Below the pieces are notes generated by a model. That model saw only the letters and a program-made list of their open reading frames with translations. It made no database searches and was not told the origin of the DNA. Positions 7,896 to 18,148 of a stretch of DNA of 64,000 nucleotides are shown here, piece by piece. The stretch covers positions 406,472 through 470,471 of the forward strand of contig NZ_CABWID010000010.1 of assembly GCF_902501965.1 (NCBI RefSeq). Reading direction: 5' to 3'. Source of the DNA: Collinsella sp. AK_207A. GTDB taxonomy: Bacteria; Actinomycetota; Coriobacteriia; Coriobacteriales; Coriobacteriaceae. Positions within the stretch are counted from its first letter, which is position 1. The number at the start of each line of letters is the position of its first letter. Position numbers and translations under genes: made by a program.

Positions 7896-7904
7896 AGAAC
7901 TTGC

Positions 7905-7934
7905 AGGCCAGTCGCTTATGCGGCTGGCCTTTTT
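7905..7934 (+). terminator. intrinsic terminator of the tRNA
   Basis: AGGCCAGTCGC and GCGGCTGGCCT form an 11-bp stem with a TTAT loop and a run of five T. Confidence 0.9.
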
Positions 7935-7969
7935 CTTGTTGTGGCAGCCTGTTTTGGGGCTTGTGGCAG

Positions 7970-8249
7970 AATTGTGGCAGTTAACCATGGCAAAAAATGA
8001 GAATCGAGCAGCGGGAAGCAGGCTGAAGATGTCCTTCGGCACGGCCGCTTTTTCGCCCCAGTCCTCCGAAGAACCGCCGTCGTCTCCCGGTAGGAAGTGC
8101 GAGTAGGTCTTGTAGGTAATCTCGATGCTCTCGTGGCCCAGACGGGCGAAGTCGCTGCAGAACATGGGCGTGCCCTCGTCCTGCTCGATGTCGTTGTACA
8201 TCAGGCGGTAGAGTTGGACCTGCTTGTGGTGGCGCAGGAACTCGACTGT
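7970..8249 (-). pseudogene. C-terminal remnant of a tyrosine recombinase (integrase)
   Basis: The minus strand encodes VEFLRHHKQVQLYRLMYNDI...ARLGHESIEITYKTYSHFLPG. The LGHxxxxxTxxxYxH block is the catalytic end of phage/ICE tyrosine recombinases. The HxLRHT block that should precede it is missing, so the arginine of the active site is lost. An in-frame TAA lies just upstream at 8250-8252. The original stop also seems lost, because the frame runs on through the tRNA. Its position beside a tRNA 3' end is where such elements integrate. Boundaries are approximate. Confidence 0.8.
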
Positions 8250-8401
8250 TTATGACATCGTAGTTGGTGTCAACTACGGCGCGGTCGTTAATGCTGCTGC
8301 GGCGGCCATGGTTTATTCGAAGGCGGTTGCCATCGAGTAATATCCATTTGGTTCAATTCGATTGTGAATGCGCAACCAGAATGGAAAGCAGGGGTGGTCT
8401 T

Positions 8402-8695
8402 GTGGATATAGAGAATGCTGTCTGTTTGATGACTTCGATTGCCTTGATTGCCCTTTCAATCCAATACAGAAGAGGGAGATGGCTCTGCTCAATTGCTGGA
8501 TATGATGTCACAAAAAGAGAGAGCGGACTTGATACGCGTGCTTATGCAAAGCGGATTTCTTCTATGACGTTATGGATGGGGCTGTTGTTTTTCTTGTGGG
8601 CAGTAGAGGGATGGGCACGCAATTGCAATGCCAGTGTTTTTGAAGTTTTGGTTCTGCTTCTATTTTCTTGGCCTCTTTGTCATTCGTGCGACTAG
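8402..8695 (+). CDS. small membrane protein, possibly DUF3784-like
   Basis: The 97-aa protein starts with a hydrophobic segment (AVCLMTSIALIALSIQY). A loop follows with a CSIAGYDVTKRESGLDTRAYAKRI block, resembling the IAGYN...K block of DUF3784 proteins, and then one or two more membrane segments rich in Leu/Trp. GTG at 8402 (behind AGGGGTGG) was chosen; ATG at 8381 is an alternative. The region is clearly more AT-rich than its surroundings and lies in the decayed island after the tRNA, so it is probably acquired DNA. The domain match is from memory only. Confidence 0.6.
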   Translation: MDIENAVCLMTSIALIALSIQYRRGRWLCSIAGYDVTKRESGLDTRAYAKRISSMTLWMGLLFFLWAVEGWARNCNASVFEVLVLLLFSWPLCHSCD

Positions 8696-8701
8696 TTAGG
8701 T

Positions 8702-9222
8702 TTGTGTTTTCGAGGCGATAGCCAGCGGAAGTGGGATGGACGACGAAATGGACCAATACAGCCAATCGTCAAAGTTGATAGGGTCGGCTTAACAGATTTG
8801 TTCGAGGGCATATCCGTATCGGGGAATAGGTTCTATGTTGTTGAGCACTTATTCGCATCGGGTAAAGTGAGTCAAGATTATCGAGGATCATTGAGGCTTC
8901 TGCATCTTGGGGAGTCTGTGGCGCAATCTGATCTAAAACCATTTTCTGAGCTGATTCAGCTTTTAGCGGATGCCGGAATTGTTATTCCGGAAGACGGAAT
9001 TGGCGCGTCGTGCAAGACCCAAGCTTCATCATGGCGCATACCGACGAGCCGATGTTCTACGACGAAGAGCTTGGGCTGTACGTGCTCGGGGTGAGGCATT
9101 TCGGGACGGCGTGGAGCCTCGCTCCCGCCCCAGATAATCGCTCGTCATGCGCGCCTTATGGGTGCGGCGAGAAATCGCCGCACCCTTCCTTTTTCGCGCG
9201 ATGCATCTGGCGCGGAGGTTGA
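8702..9222 (+). pseudogene. fragments of an unrecognised gene
   Basis: Two overlapping frames carry coding-like sequence. One (to 9094) includes DRVGLTDLFEGISVSGNRF and LGESVAQSDLKPFSELIQLL. The next (9010-9222) includes MAHTDEPMFYDEELGLYVLG and VRHFGTAWSLAP before running through a terminator. The jump between frames and the loss of a stop before the terminator suggest a degraded gene. I do not recognise a family. Base composition shifts from AT-rich to GC-rich near 9030, so a fusion of unrelated pieces is possible. Confidence 0.35.
9160..9194 (+). terminator. intrinsic terminator
   Basis: GGGTGCGGCGA-GAAA-TCGCCGCACCC is a perfect 11-bp stem with a GNRA-like loop, followed by TTCCTTTTT. Confidence 0.9.
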
Positions 9223-9223
9223 T

Positions 9224-9262
9224 AAAAAAGCGGGGCGCGGGCGTTTATTCCCTGCGCCCCGC
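9224..9262 (-). terminator. intrinsic terminator of the LPQTG surface protein gene
   Basis: Read on the minus strand, GCGGGGCGCAGGG pairs with the C-rich arm at 9230-9241 and a run of six T follows (A-run at 9224-9229 on the plus strand). Confidence 0.85.
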
Positions 9263-9293
9263 AAAAGACGGATTAAGGTTGTGTAAGCCGCGT

Positions 9294-11503
9294 CTATTCG
9301 TCGGGGTCCTTTCGCCGCTTCAAGGTGATTGTCAATGCAATACAGGCTGCAAGGGAGAATAACAGCATGGAACCCCAAAACGCAGTATGGGTGCTGTCGC
9401 CCGTTTGAGGTAGGCCGGTTGTCATGTTTTGGTTGACGTCGCCATGATCCTTTGTACTTCCGCTGCCGCCAATATAACTCCAAGCTGCCGTGATCGTCGT
9501 GTCGGCTGCGGGCATGGTAAAGGTAGTGCTTGCGCTGGAAGCGTCGGCAAAGCTGCCGCCGTTTGAGGAGGTCCACCCGTCAAAGCGGTAATTGCTGCGG
9601 CTTCCCGCGTCGATATTGATAACCGCGCCCTCGGCATATGCACCACCTGTTGTGCTGCCGCTGCCGCCGTTTAAGTCAACGGTAAGGGTATAGGTGTCCG
9701 GCGTTGCCTCAACGACGGAAAAGGAAAGGGCAACCTGTGCGCTGGCACCATCACTGCCGGAAATGGCGAGCGTTTCCTCATAATCTTTCACGCCAAGCCC
9801 GGTGTTCGGCTGGACGGTAAAGGTCGCCGTACCGTTATCTGTTGCAAGGGTAGCGGTGCCATTGGTAAAACCCTCTCCCGCGGTAATGGCATAGTTCGTG
9901 CTGCTCGGCAAAGTTACCGTTACAGCTTGGTTGCCCGTATCGGTGAGCTTTACCGTCCGCATGTTAGGCGCGGTTTCATAACCCACCGTTTTACTGCCAA
10001 AGATCAACGTCGCCGGGGAAGCGGAGATGCCGTAGCTGGGCGCGACATAAGCGGGTATTTCGATTTTCAGTTCGTCGCTCACATTCCCCGCCGCGTCCTT
10101 TGCCACGATGTAAATATCCTTTGCACCCGCACCCGAAAGGTTCGCAAGAGAAAGGATATTCTCGCCGCTGGCACAGGAAGTTCCCGCCCCGGTGGTGGTA
10201 ATCTCCGACTCGGCTGCGTCGCTGTCCACAACAGCATAATAATAGCTGCCCGCTTCACTGCTGGTAAACTGCACCGTTGCGGCGGTTTCGCTCTGGCGGA
10301 TCGTGCTGCCCGGTGTCAGCGTGGGCGCGGTGGTATCTCTGGTTACAGTAAGCGTAACAGGGTCAAATTCGCTGGCGTAGTCGGTCTTGTAGTCGCCGTT
10401 GCACTGCTCGCTGAACACATATAGGGTATAGCTTCCGGGCGCAAGGCCGGTTGGAATGGTAAGGGTTACCGTCCCGCTTTCTCCGCTCGGCTTCGCCACT
10501 CTGCCGTAATACTTTGCGCCGTTTTCGTCCGCAAGGATGACGGAGATATATTCATTTGTGCCGGTGGTCGACCCGGTGTACTTCAGCGTAATGGTATCGC
10601 CGGGCTTGCCGCTGGCGGTTGTTCCTGTAACGGCGAAATTGCGGCTGTTGTCTTTCAGTGTCAGTTTCCAGTCGTTGCCGTTATAATCGCCAACCTTATT
10701 CAGCCCGTCCGGCTTGCCGCCTACGACGGCAGATGTGAAGAGGACAGATGTCAGATCTATATTAAAAGCGGGGCGAGCAGCCCGGGCAGCGTCTACGATG
10801 CCGAAGAGCACAATACCATAGGGGTCGACCGCGCCCGCAACGCTCGTGCTGCCCGCGTGAGGCGAGCGGAGCCACCACACAGCGGGGCCGCCGTCGACAA
10901 ATGTCGCCGCCAGCCCCGGCGCTTTGCTATAACTTCCAACAAGATTCGTAAGTTCCCGGACGGACAGGAAAAACATCTTATCGTTTGAGGTCAAGCTGCT
11001 TGTGCCCCAGTTATTAGAATATAAGTTGCTCTCTTCATTGTCCGTCTTTTTCACACCCAGCATTGCGCCCTGCTCTGTCAGGGAAAAGTATGATGAATTG
11101 GTTGCAAAAGTGCGGCACCACTTTTGCGCGTCGCTATGCTGCCACTCATTCGGATCGGTCTGTCCATCACCATCGTCGCTATTCCGTGCGGCTTCAAACT
11201 GAACACCTTTTGCGAGCAGATGTTCCGACAGCAATAACATTCCGGCTGTGCTGCCGTTATTTGCCTTGTCCGCGTCTAGAACACGCCATTTGATGGGTGT
11301 TTCTCCGTTTTACCGAAATAGATATAACTGTTTGGGATGTAGAATTTACCGTTACTGTCGGTGTGTGCGGACGGGTCTTTTATCCCGCTTGTGCCCAGCA
11401 TAATGGTTTTGTCGCCGTCCGCCGCAAACGCCGCTGTGGGCATAAGCCCAATAACAAAGCAGATTGCAAGCAGCAAACTCAGTATTCTGCATTTTGGCTT
11501 CAT
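9294..11503 (-). pseudogene. LPQTG cell-wall-anchored protein with DUF6273 and Ig-like/InlB repeats, frameshifted
   Basis: The ATG at 11503 follows GGGAGGGC. It gives a signal peptide (ILSLLLAICFVIGLMPTAAFA) and a DUF6273-type N-terminal domain with the WWLRSPH...ARPAFNIDL blocks. Several beta-sandwich domains follow, then an InlB-type repeat (YRFDGWTSSNGG), and LPQTG, a membrane span and an RRK tail. The frame breaks near 11290: KTEKHP runs into a stop, but the next frame continues as IKWRVLDADKANNG. One missing base in the CCC run explains this. It could be a real loss, phase variation or a sequence error. The gene's composition differs from its neighbours and suggests transfer from a Firmicute. 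Confidence 0.85.
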
Positions 11504-11783
11504 TTTATGCCCTCCCGTCCTTTTCCTCACACCATTAGTTATACTCTATCATGGAATAATCTCCCTGTGGCTACTTTAACCCACTGGTTGTATTTTTGTC
11601 CGCATGCGCGCCTACCATCCCCTTGAGAACATCCATCTCCGAGTCGGGAGGCGCGGCATGATGGGCGCGATGGGGCACGGGCGGCCGGGGGAGCTAGATC
11701 ATCTGGCGGTGTCGGCGACGCTGATTGGCTATGGACCATGACGAGAGTGAGCCTAATGGCCCTGCGGCTGTTATCGCAAGTAA
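11504..11783. other. gap without a recognisable gene
   Basis: The first part holds the ribosome binding site and promoter region of the minus-strand surface gene. The rest (about 11540-11780) is GC-rich and shows no coding frame or repeat I can support. It is probably the right edge of the inserted island. Confidence 0.5.
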
Positions 11784-11827
11784 AACCTATGGTGGTGCGT
11801 TGGGGCGGCCCCGTCGCACCACTTTTC
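11784..11827. terminator. terminator at the end of larE, bidirectional shape
   Basis: GTGGTGCG (11792-11799) pairs with CGCACCAC (11815-11822) around an inner GGGG/CCCC stem. There is an A-run on the left and TTTT on the right, so it can work for minus-strand larE and for plus-strand transcripts. Confidence 0.75.
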
Positions 11828-11829
11828 TG

Positions 11830-12624
11830 TTAGTTCATTGCGCCGTGGACGTAAGGCGTGGCCTCGGGATTGATGTGCTCGGCGCCGTGGGCCCGAAGCT
11901 CGGGGATGATGTGCGCCATGCCGCCAAGTGCTTCCAGGCGTTTGAGATCCTCGGGCGCGGCGGTCACCTGGGCTACACCGTCCGCGAGCCGCACGCGAAC
12001 CTGGCAAAGCCCCAAACTACGCAGGTAGTCCTCGCACGCGCGGACGACCTCCAGCTTCTCGCGCGAAAGCGCCTCGCCGCATGGGATGCGCGTGGCCAGG
12101 CAGGCGCCCGCCGGCATGTTCCACACGGGGATATCCCAGGAGCGCAGCAGCTCGCGCTCCTCATTCTTATGCCAGCCTGCTTCCAGGAGCGGGGAGCGCA
12201 CGCCGAGCTCGTCCACCGCGCGCATGCCGGGCCGATAATCCCCCGCGTCATCGGCATTGCTGCCGTCGATGACGGTGTTGTAGCCGCGTGCCGTCGCCTC
12301 CGCCACGATGCGCCCAAAGCCCAGGTGCTTGCAGTGATAGCAGCGGTCGGTGGGGTTCGCGGCAACCTCGGGCGCGTCGAGCGGATTAACCTTCAGTTCT
12401 AGAACGGGTAGGCCGAAGGTGTCTCGCTGCGCTTGGAACGAGATTTGTTCGGGTGTGCCGATGAGCGGCGTGGTCAGGTGCACGAGCAGGGCGTCTTCCG
12501 GCATGCAGCGGCTGAGCACGCGTGCGAGAAACGTGCTGTCCACGCCGCCGGAAAAGCCGAGCGCTACGCGGCCGTACGAACGCAGGAGCTGCTCGAGTTC
12601 CAAGAGCTTCTCGTTGTGGTCCAT
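11830..12624 (-). CDS. larE: ATP-dependent sulfur-transfer protein LarE
   Basis: LarE activates the nickel-pincer cofactor precursor with ATP and donates sulfur to it; the cofactor serves lactate racemase and related 2-hydroxyacid enzymes. The 264-aa protein has the PP-loop SGGVDST (25-31), RCYHCK (C95, C98) and PAGACLATRIPCGE (C175, C182). The CxxC plus a later Cys resembles the LarE type that holds an iron-sulfur cluster for non-sacrificial sulfur transfer, rather than the single sacrificial Cys type. That reading is inference from known family patterns. No larA, larB or larC is nearby. It is divergent from a HAD hydrolase. Confidence 0.9.
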   Translation of the reverse strand: MDHNEKLLELEQLLRSYGRVALGFSGGVDSTFLARVLSRCMPEDALLVHLTTPLIGTPEQISFQAQRDTFGLPVLELKVNPLDAPEVAANPTDRCYHCKHLGFGRIVAEATARGYNTVIDGSNADDAGDYRPGMRAVDELGVRSPLLEAGWHKNEERELLRSWDIPVWNMPAGACLATRIPCGEALSREKLEVVRACEDYLRSLGLCQVRVRLADGVAQVTAAPEDLKRLEALGGMAHIIPELRAHGAEHINPEATPYVHGAMN

Positions 12625-12787
12625 GATCCTCCCCCTGTGGTATCAGCCCGGTCATGGTACCCATTGCCCGCACCAATCGGCGGCGCGCGGGCCATCTTCT
12701 TGCGGCATAATGACGGCGTTTGTGCATCGCGGCTGATGCGGCTCCAGCCGACGCGATTCCGGATACGAACGGGGAAGGGGAGCGGAT

Positions 12788-13462
12788 ATGCTCAAGGCGG
12801 TCATCTTCGACATGGACGGCACGCTGATCGATAGCGAGCGACTCGGGCGCAGGGCCTGGCATCAGGCGGCCCAGGAGCTCGGTTGCAGCGATGTCATCAC
12901 CGACGACCTGCTCGTTACGTTTACCGGACTGCAGCCGGCGCCCGTCAAGGCGCTGCTCGTGGAAGCGGTGGGTAGCGAAGAGCTGGCCAACCGCCTGCTC
13001 GAGCGCTCGTCCGACATCCGCGTGAACGAGTTGGCGCCGACAGAGCTCGAGCCCAAGGCGGGCGCACGCAAGGTGCTTGCGGACTTGAAGGCCCTGGGGA
13101 TTCATCGCGCACTGGCGACTTCGACCGTACGCCCCGCGGCGCTCCGCAGCTTGGACCTTGCGGGGTTGAACGGCCAGCTCGATTCCATCACCACGGGCGA
13201 CGAGTGCGAGCACGGCAAACCCGCTCCGGACATTTTCTTGCTCGCGGCGAGTCGCGCCGGGGCCGCGCCCGAGGAATGCGCCGTGGTGGAGGACTCACCA
13301 AACGGTGCTCGCGCTGGTCACACGGCTGGTATGGCCGTCTACTTCGTTCCGGATCTCATTGCGCCCACGGACGAGGTGCGGGGCTTGGCAACCGAGGTGC
13401 TTCCATCGCTGAACGAGCTGATACCCGCCCTTGAGTCGCGGTTCGGGGCCTTGGGTGAGTAG
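12788..13462 (+). CDS. HAD-superfamily sugar-phosphate phosphatase / beta-phosphoglucomutase-like
   Basis: The 224-aa protein has HAD motif I DMDGTLIDS with the nucleophile Asp, the helical cap typical of subfamily I, and motif II ATSTVR. Lys lies in HGKPAPDIFL (motif III), and VVEDSPNGARAG is motif IV. The arrangement matches beta-phosphoglucomutase and broad-specificity sugar-phosphate phosphatases; the substrate cannot be told from the sequence. ATG at 12788 follows GGGGAGCGG. The gene is divergent from larE and is followed by the phased repeat array at 13516. Confidence 0.88.
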   Translation: MLKAVIFDMDGTLIDSERLGRRAWHQAAQELGCSDVITDDLLVTFTGLQPAPVKALLVEAVGSEELANRLLERSSDIRVNELAPTELEPKAGARKVLADLKALGIHRALATSTVRPAALRSLDLAGLNGQLDSITTGDECEHGKPAPDIFLLAASRAGAAPEECAVVEDSPNGARAGHTAGMAVYFVPDLIAPTDEVRGLATEVLPSLNELIPALESRFGALGE

Positions 13463-13515
13463 GGCAGCCGTTGGCCGGATGAGGCCGCTGCGTGCCGGGG
13501 TCTCAGAATGCCGGG

Positions 13516-13741
13516 GACGTTGCTAAGCAGACTCTCCACCCAGGGGGACGTTGCTAAGCAAACTGACCACCCAGAGGGACGTTGCTAAGCAAACTGACCA
13601 CCTAGATACATTTGCTAAGCAGATTTGCCTCCAAGGGCGCTAAAACGGGCTCTTCGTGGCAGATATGCTTAGCAACCGCCTTCTGGTGGCGGGACTGCTT
13701 AGCAACCGCCCCGTGAGTGGCAGGACTGCTTAGCAACCGCC
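13516..13741. repeat. phased seven-core repeat array, four direct then three inverted
   Basis: Direct cores GTTGCTAAGCA have their TGCTAAGCA at 13521, 13552, 13583 and 13613 (spacing 31, 31, 30). Inverted cores TGCTTAGCAAC have their TGCTTAGCA at 13666, 13696 and 13727 (spacing 30, 31). Flanks are also shared: GGGGGAC before and CTGACCACC after the direct copies, and GGCAGGAC before and CGCC after the inverted copies. The core is a near palindrome. No coding frame is credible in 13463-13917, and the array fills most of that gap. Confidence 0.92.
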
Positions 13742-13857
13742 GGAAGCCGCGCAGCCAGCGCGACAACGCAGACAGCGCGACCTGCGCAGCCAGCGTCGTC
13801 GGCGCCGGAGACCGGGCAACCTCGCGGAACACGAAGCTCACAACTGAATCCCTGTGG

Positions 13858-13888
13858 TAGAATCCCAGCGCAATTGAAGCGCATCAAT
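13858..13888 (+). promoter_or_regulatory. -10 box and LacI-type operator upstream of the regulator gene
   Basis: TAGAAT at 13858-13863 is a good -10. Ten bases later, ATTGAAGCGCATCAAT (13873-13888) is a 16-bp dyad with a central CG and a single mismatched pair, the classic form of a LacI/GalR-family operator. Its position right after the -10 fits autorepression. Confidence 0.7.
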
Positions 13889-13917
13889 GGCAAACGGTCG
13901 AGCAGGGGAGGCTACCT

Positions 13918-15009
13918 GTGGCAAAGGTCACCATTCAGGACGTGGCTCGCGAGGCGGGGGTGGCGCTCGGCACCGTGTCCAACGTGCTCAATCATCCCGA
14001 GAAGGTCAAGCCCGCCACCATGCGGCTCGTGCGCGACGCTATGGATCGCCTGGGCTACGCGCCCAACCAGAGCGCCCGCCTGCTCGCCGGCGGCCAGCAG
14101 CGCATTTTCGGACTCGTGCTTCCCCGTCTCGGTCACGGGTTCTCGTTGCAGATTTCGAGCGGGGCGGAAGCCGAGGCGCTGCGCCACGGCTACGATCTGC
14201 TCATCGCCAACGCTGACGACGATGATGCCCGCAGCGACCGCTACGCGCGCCTGTTCGCCGGCATGCAGGTGGCGGGCATCCTGGTCCAGCCGCTCGCCGA
14301 GCGCGATTGGCGCCCGCCCGCGGCCCCCGTCACTGGAGACGCCAACATTCCCATCGTCTACCTGGGCATTCAGAGCGATGAGCCCGGTTGGTTCGCGGCG
14401 GCTGACAACGGGGCGCAGGGTCGCCTCATCGCCGAGCACGCCATCGAGCGCGGCGCCCACCACGTGGCGGTGTTCGGCAAGGCCGAGACCATCCGCAGGG
14501 CGCAGCGAGCCGCCGGAATCGGAGCGGTGGCAGAGGACAATCCCTCAGTCCGCTTTGAGTTCTTGGACGAAGGCACCTGGGACCGCGCGCACGACGGGTA
14601 CGAGATCGGCCGCCGCCTTGCCAAGCGTCCGGTGGACGAGCGCCCCGACTTCGTGATCGCGCTCACCGACGCCTTGGCCACGGGCGCCATCACCGGCATA
14701 CAGTCCGCGGGTCTCTCGGTGCCGGACGACATCATGGTGGCAGGCGGCGACGGAAACCCGCTCGCGTGGACGGGCGGCGTGTCGCTGACGACGGTGGTGC
14801 CCCTGGGGTACGAGGTGGGCCGTCGCGGCGTGCAGTCGCTGGTGGAGCAGGGCGAGATGGAGCGCCGCGCGCGTAAGACGGGCAAGCCGGTGGACCGTAC
14901 CGTCAACCACCAGGCGCTGGTGCGTCCGTTCCTGCTCGCTCGCACGAGTACGGGCGTCTTCACGCGCTCTGCCAGCGATTACGAGATGGACCTGGGCGCC
15001 CACCTCTAG
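13918..15009 (+). CDS. LacI/GalR-family transcriptional regulator
   Basis: The 363-aa protein begins with the LacI helix-turn-helix VTIQDVAREAGVALGTVSNVLNHPEKVKPATMRLVRDAMDRLGY (shown in part by TIQDVAREAGVALGTVSNVL). A hinge (PNQSARLLAGG) and a periplasmic-binding-type effector domain follow, with VAVFGKAETIRRAQR and DDIMVAGGDGNPLAWT blocks. GTG at 13918 sits behind AGGGGAGG. The last about 35 residues extend past the usual end of the effector domain. No sugar operon is adjacent; glmS is downstream. The effector is unknown; the dyad at 13873 is its likely own operator. Confidence 0.93.
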   Translation: MAKVTIQDVAREAGVALGTVSNVLNHPEKVKPATMRLVRDAMDRLGYAPNQSARLLAGGQQRIFGLVLPRLGHGFSLQISSGAEAEALRHGYDLLIANADDDDARSDRYARLFAGMQVAGILVQPLAERDWRPPAAPVTGDANIPIVYLGIQSDEPGWFAAADNGAQGRLIAEHAIERGAHHVAVFGKAETIRRAQRAAGIGAVAEDNPSVRFEFLDEGTWDRAHDGYEIGRRLAKRPVDERPDFVIALTDALATGAITGIQSAGLSVPDDIMVAGGDGNPLAWTGGVSLTTVVPLGYEVGRRGVQSLVEQGEMERRARKTGKPVDRTVNHQALVRPFLLARTSTGVFTRSASDYEMDLGAHL

Positions 15010-15236
15010 GCACTACAAGCCGCAGCGCCCGTCAGCGCCCGCTTCCACCCATACTGGTATTTCAATGAAGTGACCACGATGGGCTCGCCGCGGCACGGGC
15101 CGGGAGGGTGCGTTCGCTACAATGAACCGCGTTGGCGAACCCGCCCGACGTGCTCGGACCGCCCGACGCGCACACCCATCCGGCGCGGCGCCGCCATCTG
15201 CTTGCTATCTGTCCGCCTACCTCAAGGAGCGACTCT

Positions 15237-17114
<1,878 letters not shown>

Positions 17115-17137
17115 GCGCGGGGCAATCGGGCTCGTTG

Positions 17138-17190
17138 CACCGCGCGACCGGTCTTCTCTTTATGGAGGGCCGGTCGCGCGGTGTTTTCTT
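17138..17190 (+). terminator. intrinsic terminator of glmS
   Basis: CACCGCGCGACCGG at 17138-17151 pairs perfectly with CCGGTCGCGCGGTG at 17170-17183, followed by TTTTCTTCTT. Confidence 0.92.
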
Positions 17191-17191
17191 C

Positions 17192-17911
17192 TTACGCGAG
17201 CGTCACGTCGTGCAGCTCGTAGCGGTTTCCGACGTTTCGCGAGATGGAATACTCAAATGGGACGCCACTGTCGAGGAAGCCGACCTGCTCCAGCTCGAGC
17301 AAGGGGGCTCCGGTGGGAACCTGCAGCCGCTCGGCTTCCTCCTCGGTGGCGGGAACCGCCCGGATGATGCGGTGGAAGCTGGAGATCTTGAGCCCCAGCT
17401 CGTTTTGGATATAGCTGTAGACGGACCCGTAGAGGTTCTTCTTCTTAAAGCCGGGGATGAGGTCGAGCGGCATGTACGTGTACTCGATGACGATGGGCGT
17501 GCCGTCCAGCACGCGCACGCGGCAGTCGAAGTAGGCAAAGTCGTCGGCATCCAGGTTGAGCTGGCGGGCGATGCCCGCGGGTGGATTCACTATCTTGAAG
17601 TCGTAGACGACCGATTCGACTTTCTGACCCTGGTGCTCGGAAGTGAAGCCGCCCGCGCGGTCCGAGCGCCCGCCGGAGACCGCGTCGAGCGCCATGCCGG
17701 CGGCTTCCTTGACATACGTGCCGGAGCCTCGTCGGCTCGTGACCAGGCCGTCCTCGGTCATGCGCTCGATGGCGCGGCGCACGGTGATCTTGCTCACGCC
17801 ATAGAGGTCGCAGAACTCCACCACGGTGGGGAGCTTCTCGCCGGGCTTGAGGGTGCCGTCCTCGATGCTGCGGCGAATGTCGGCGGCTATGACTTCGTAC
17901 TTGGGGATCAT
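17192..17911 (-). CDS. GntR/HutC-family regulator with UTRA domain
   Basis: The 239-aa protein has an N-terminal winged helix (YEVIAADIRRSIEDGTLKPGEKLP, then SKITVRRAIERMTEDGLVTSRRGSGTYV). A UTRA effector domain from about residue 90 follows (FDCRVRVLDGTPIVIEYTYMP, LLELEQVGFLDSGVPFEYS). ATG at 17911 follows GAGGTGCCCG at the right spacing; the longer frame upstream lacks a ribosome binding site. It is divergent from the GH1-PTS locus, so it probably controls that locus in response to a phosphorylated beta-glucoside. This is inference from position and family. Confidence 0.92.
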   Translation of the reverse strand: MIPKYEVIAADIRRSIEDGTLKPGEKLPTVVEFCDLYGVSKITVRRAIERMTEDGLVTSRRGSGTYVKEAAGMALDAVSGGRSDRAGGFTSEHQGQKVESVVYDFKIVNPPAGIARQLNLDADDFAYFDCRVRVLDGTPIVIEYTYMPLDLIPGFKKKNLYGSVYSYIQNELGLKISSFHRIIRAVPATEEEAERLQVPTGAPLLELEQVGFLDSGVPFEYSISRNVGNRYELHDVTLA

Positions 17912-18040
17912 CGGGCACCTCATCTCAATTGCGATCAGCATAGCGCGAAAACCTTCGCACATTGCAGGGGCGGACGCTTTATCTCCTCCGTTTTCGTTTA
18001 CCCAATAAATAATACCGCGAGCAAAGAACTCAAAAAACGC

Positions 18041-18068
18041 TTCACGCAAAAAATTAAAGCGCTATAAT
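18041..18068 (+). promoter_or_regulatory. promoter of the GH1-PTS locus
   Basis: TTCACG (18041-18046), a 16-bp spacer and a perfect TATAAT (18063-18068) lie about 80 bp before the GH1 start. GCGAAAACCTTCGC (17943-17956) is a small dyad on the regulator side of the gap. Confidence 0.65.
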
Positions 18069-18148
18069 CCATATCGACAAGCGCGACACATCCTATGAAA
18101 GGAAGCGTCGCACGGGTCGAACCACCTCAGACAAGCCAGGGAGGACAG

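Noticed and set aside
7819..11540. Complete integrative element
   Set aside because: Only an integrase scrap is left; no excisionase, relaxase, replication or second attachment site was found.
13516..13741. CRISPR array
   Set aside because: Spacing of 30-31 bp looked similar, but the repeated core is only about 11-15 bp, the intervals are themselves similar, the last three copies are inverted, and no cas gene is near.
15010..15236. glmS ribozyme or riboswitch upstream of glmS
   Set aside because: The leader is short and GC-rich, and none of the ribozyme core could be recognised.
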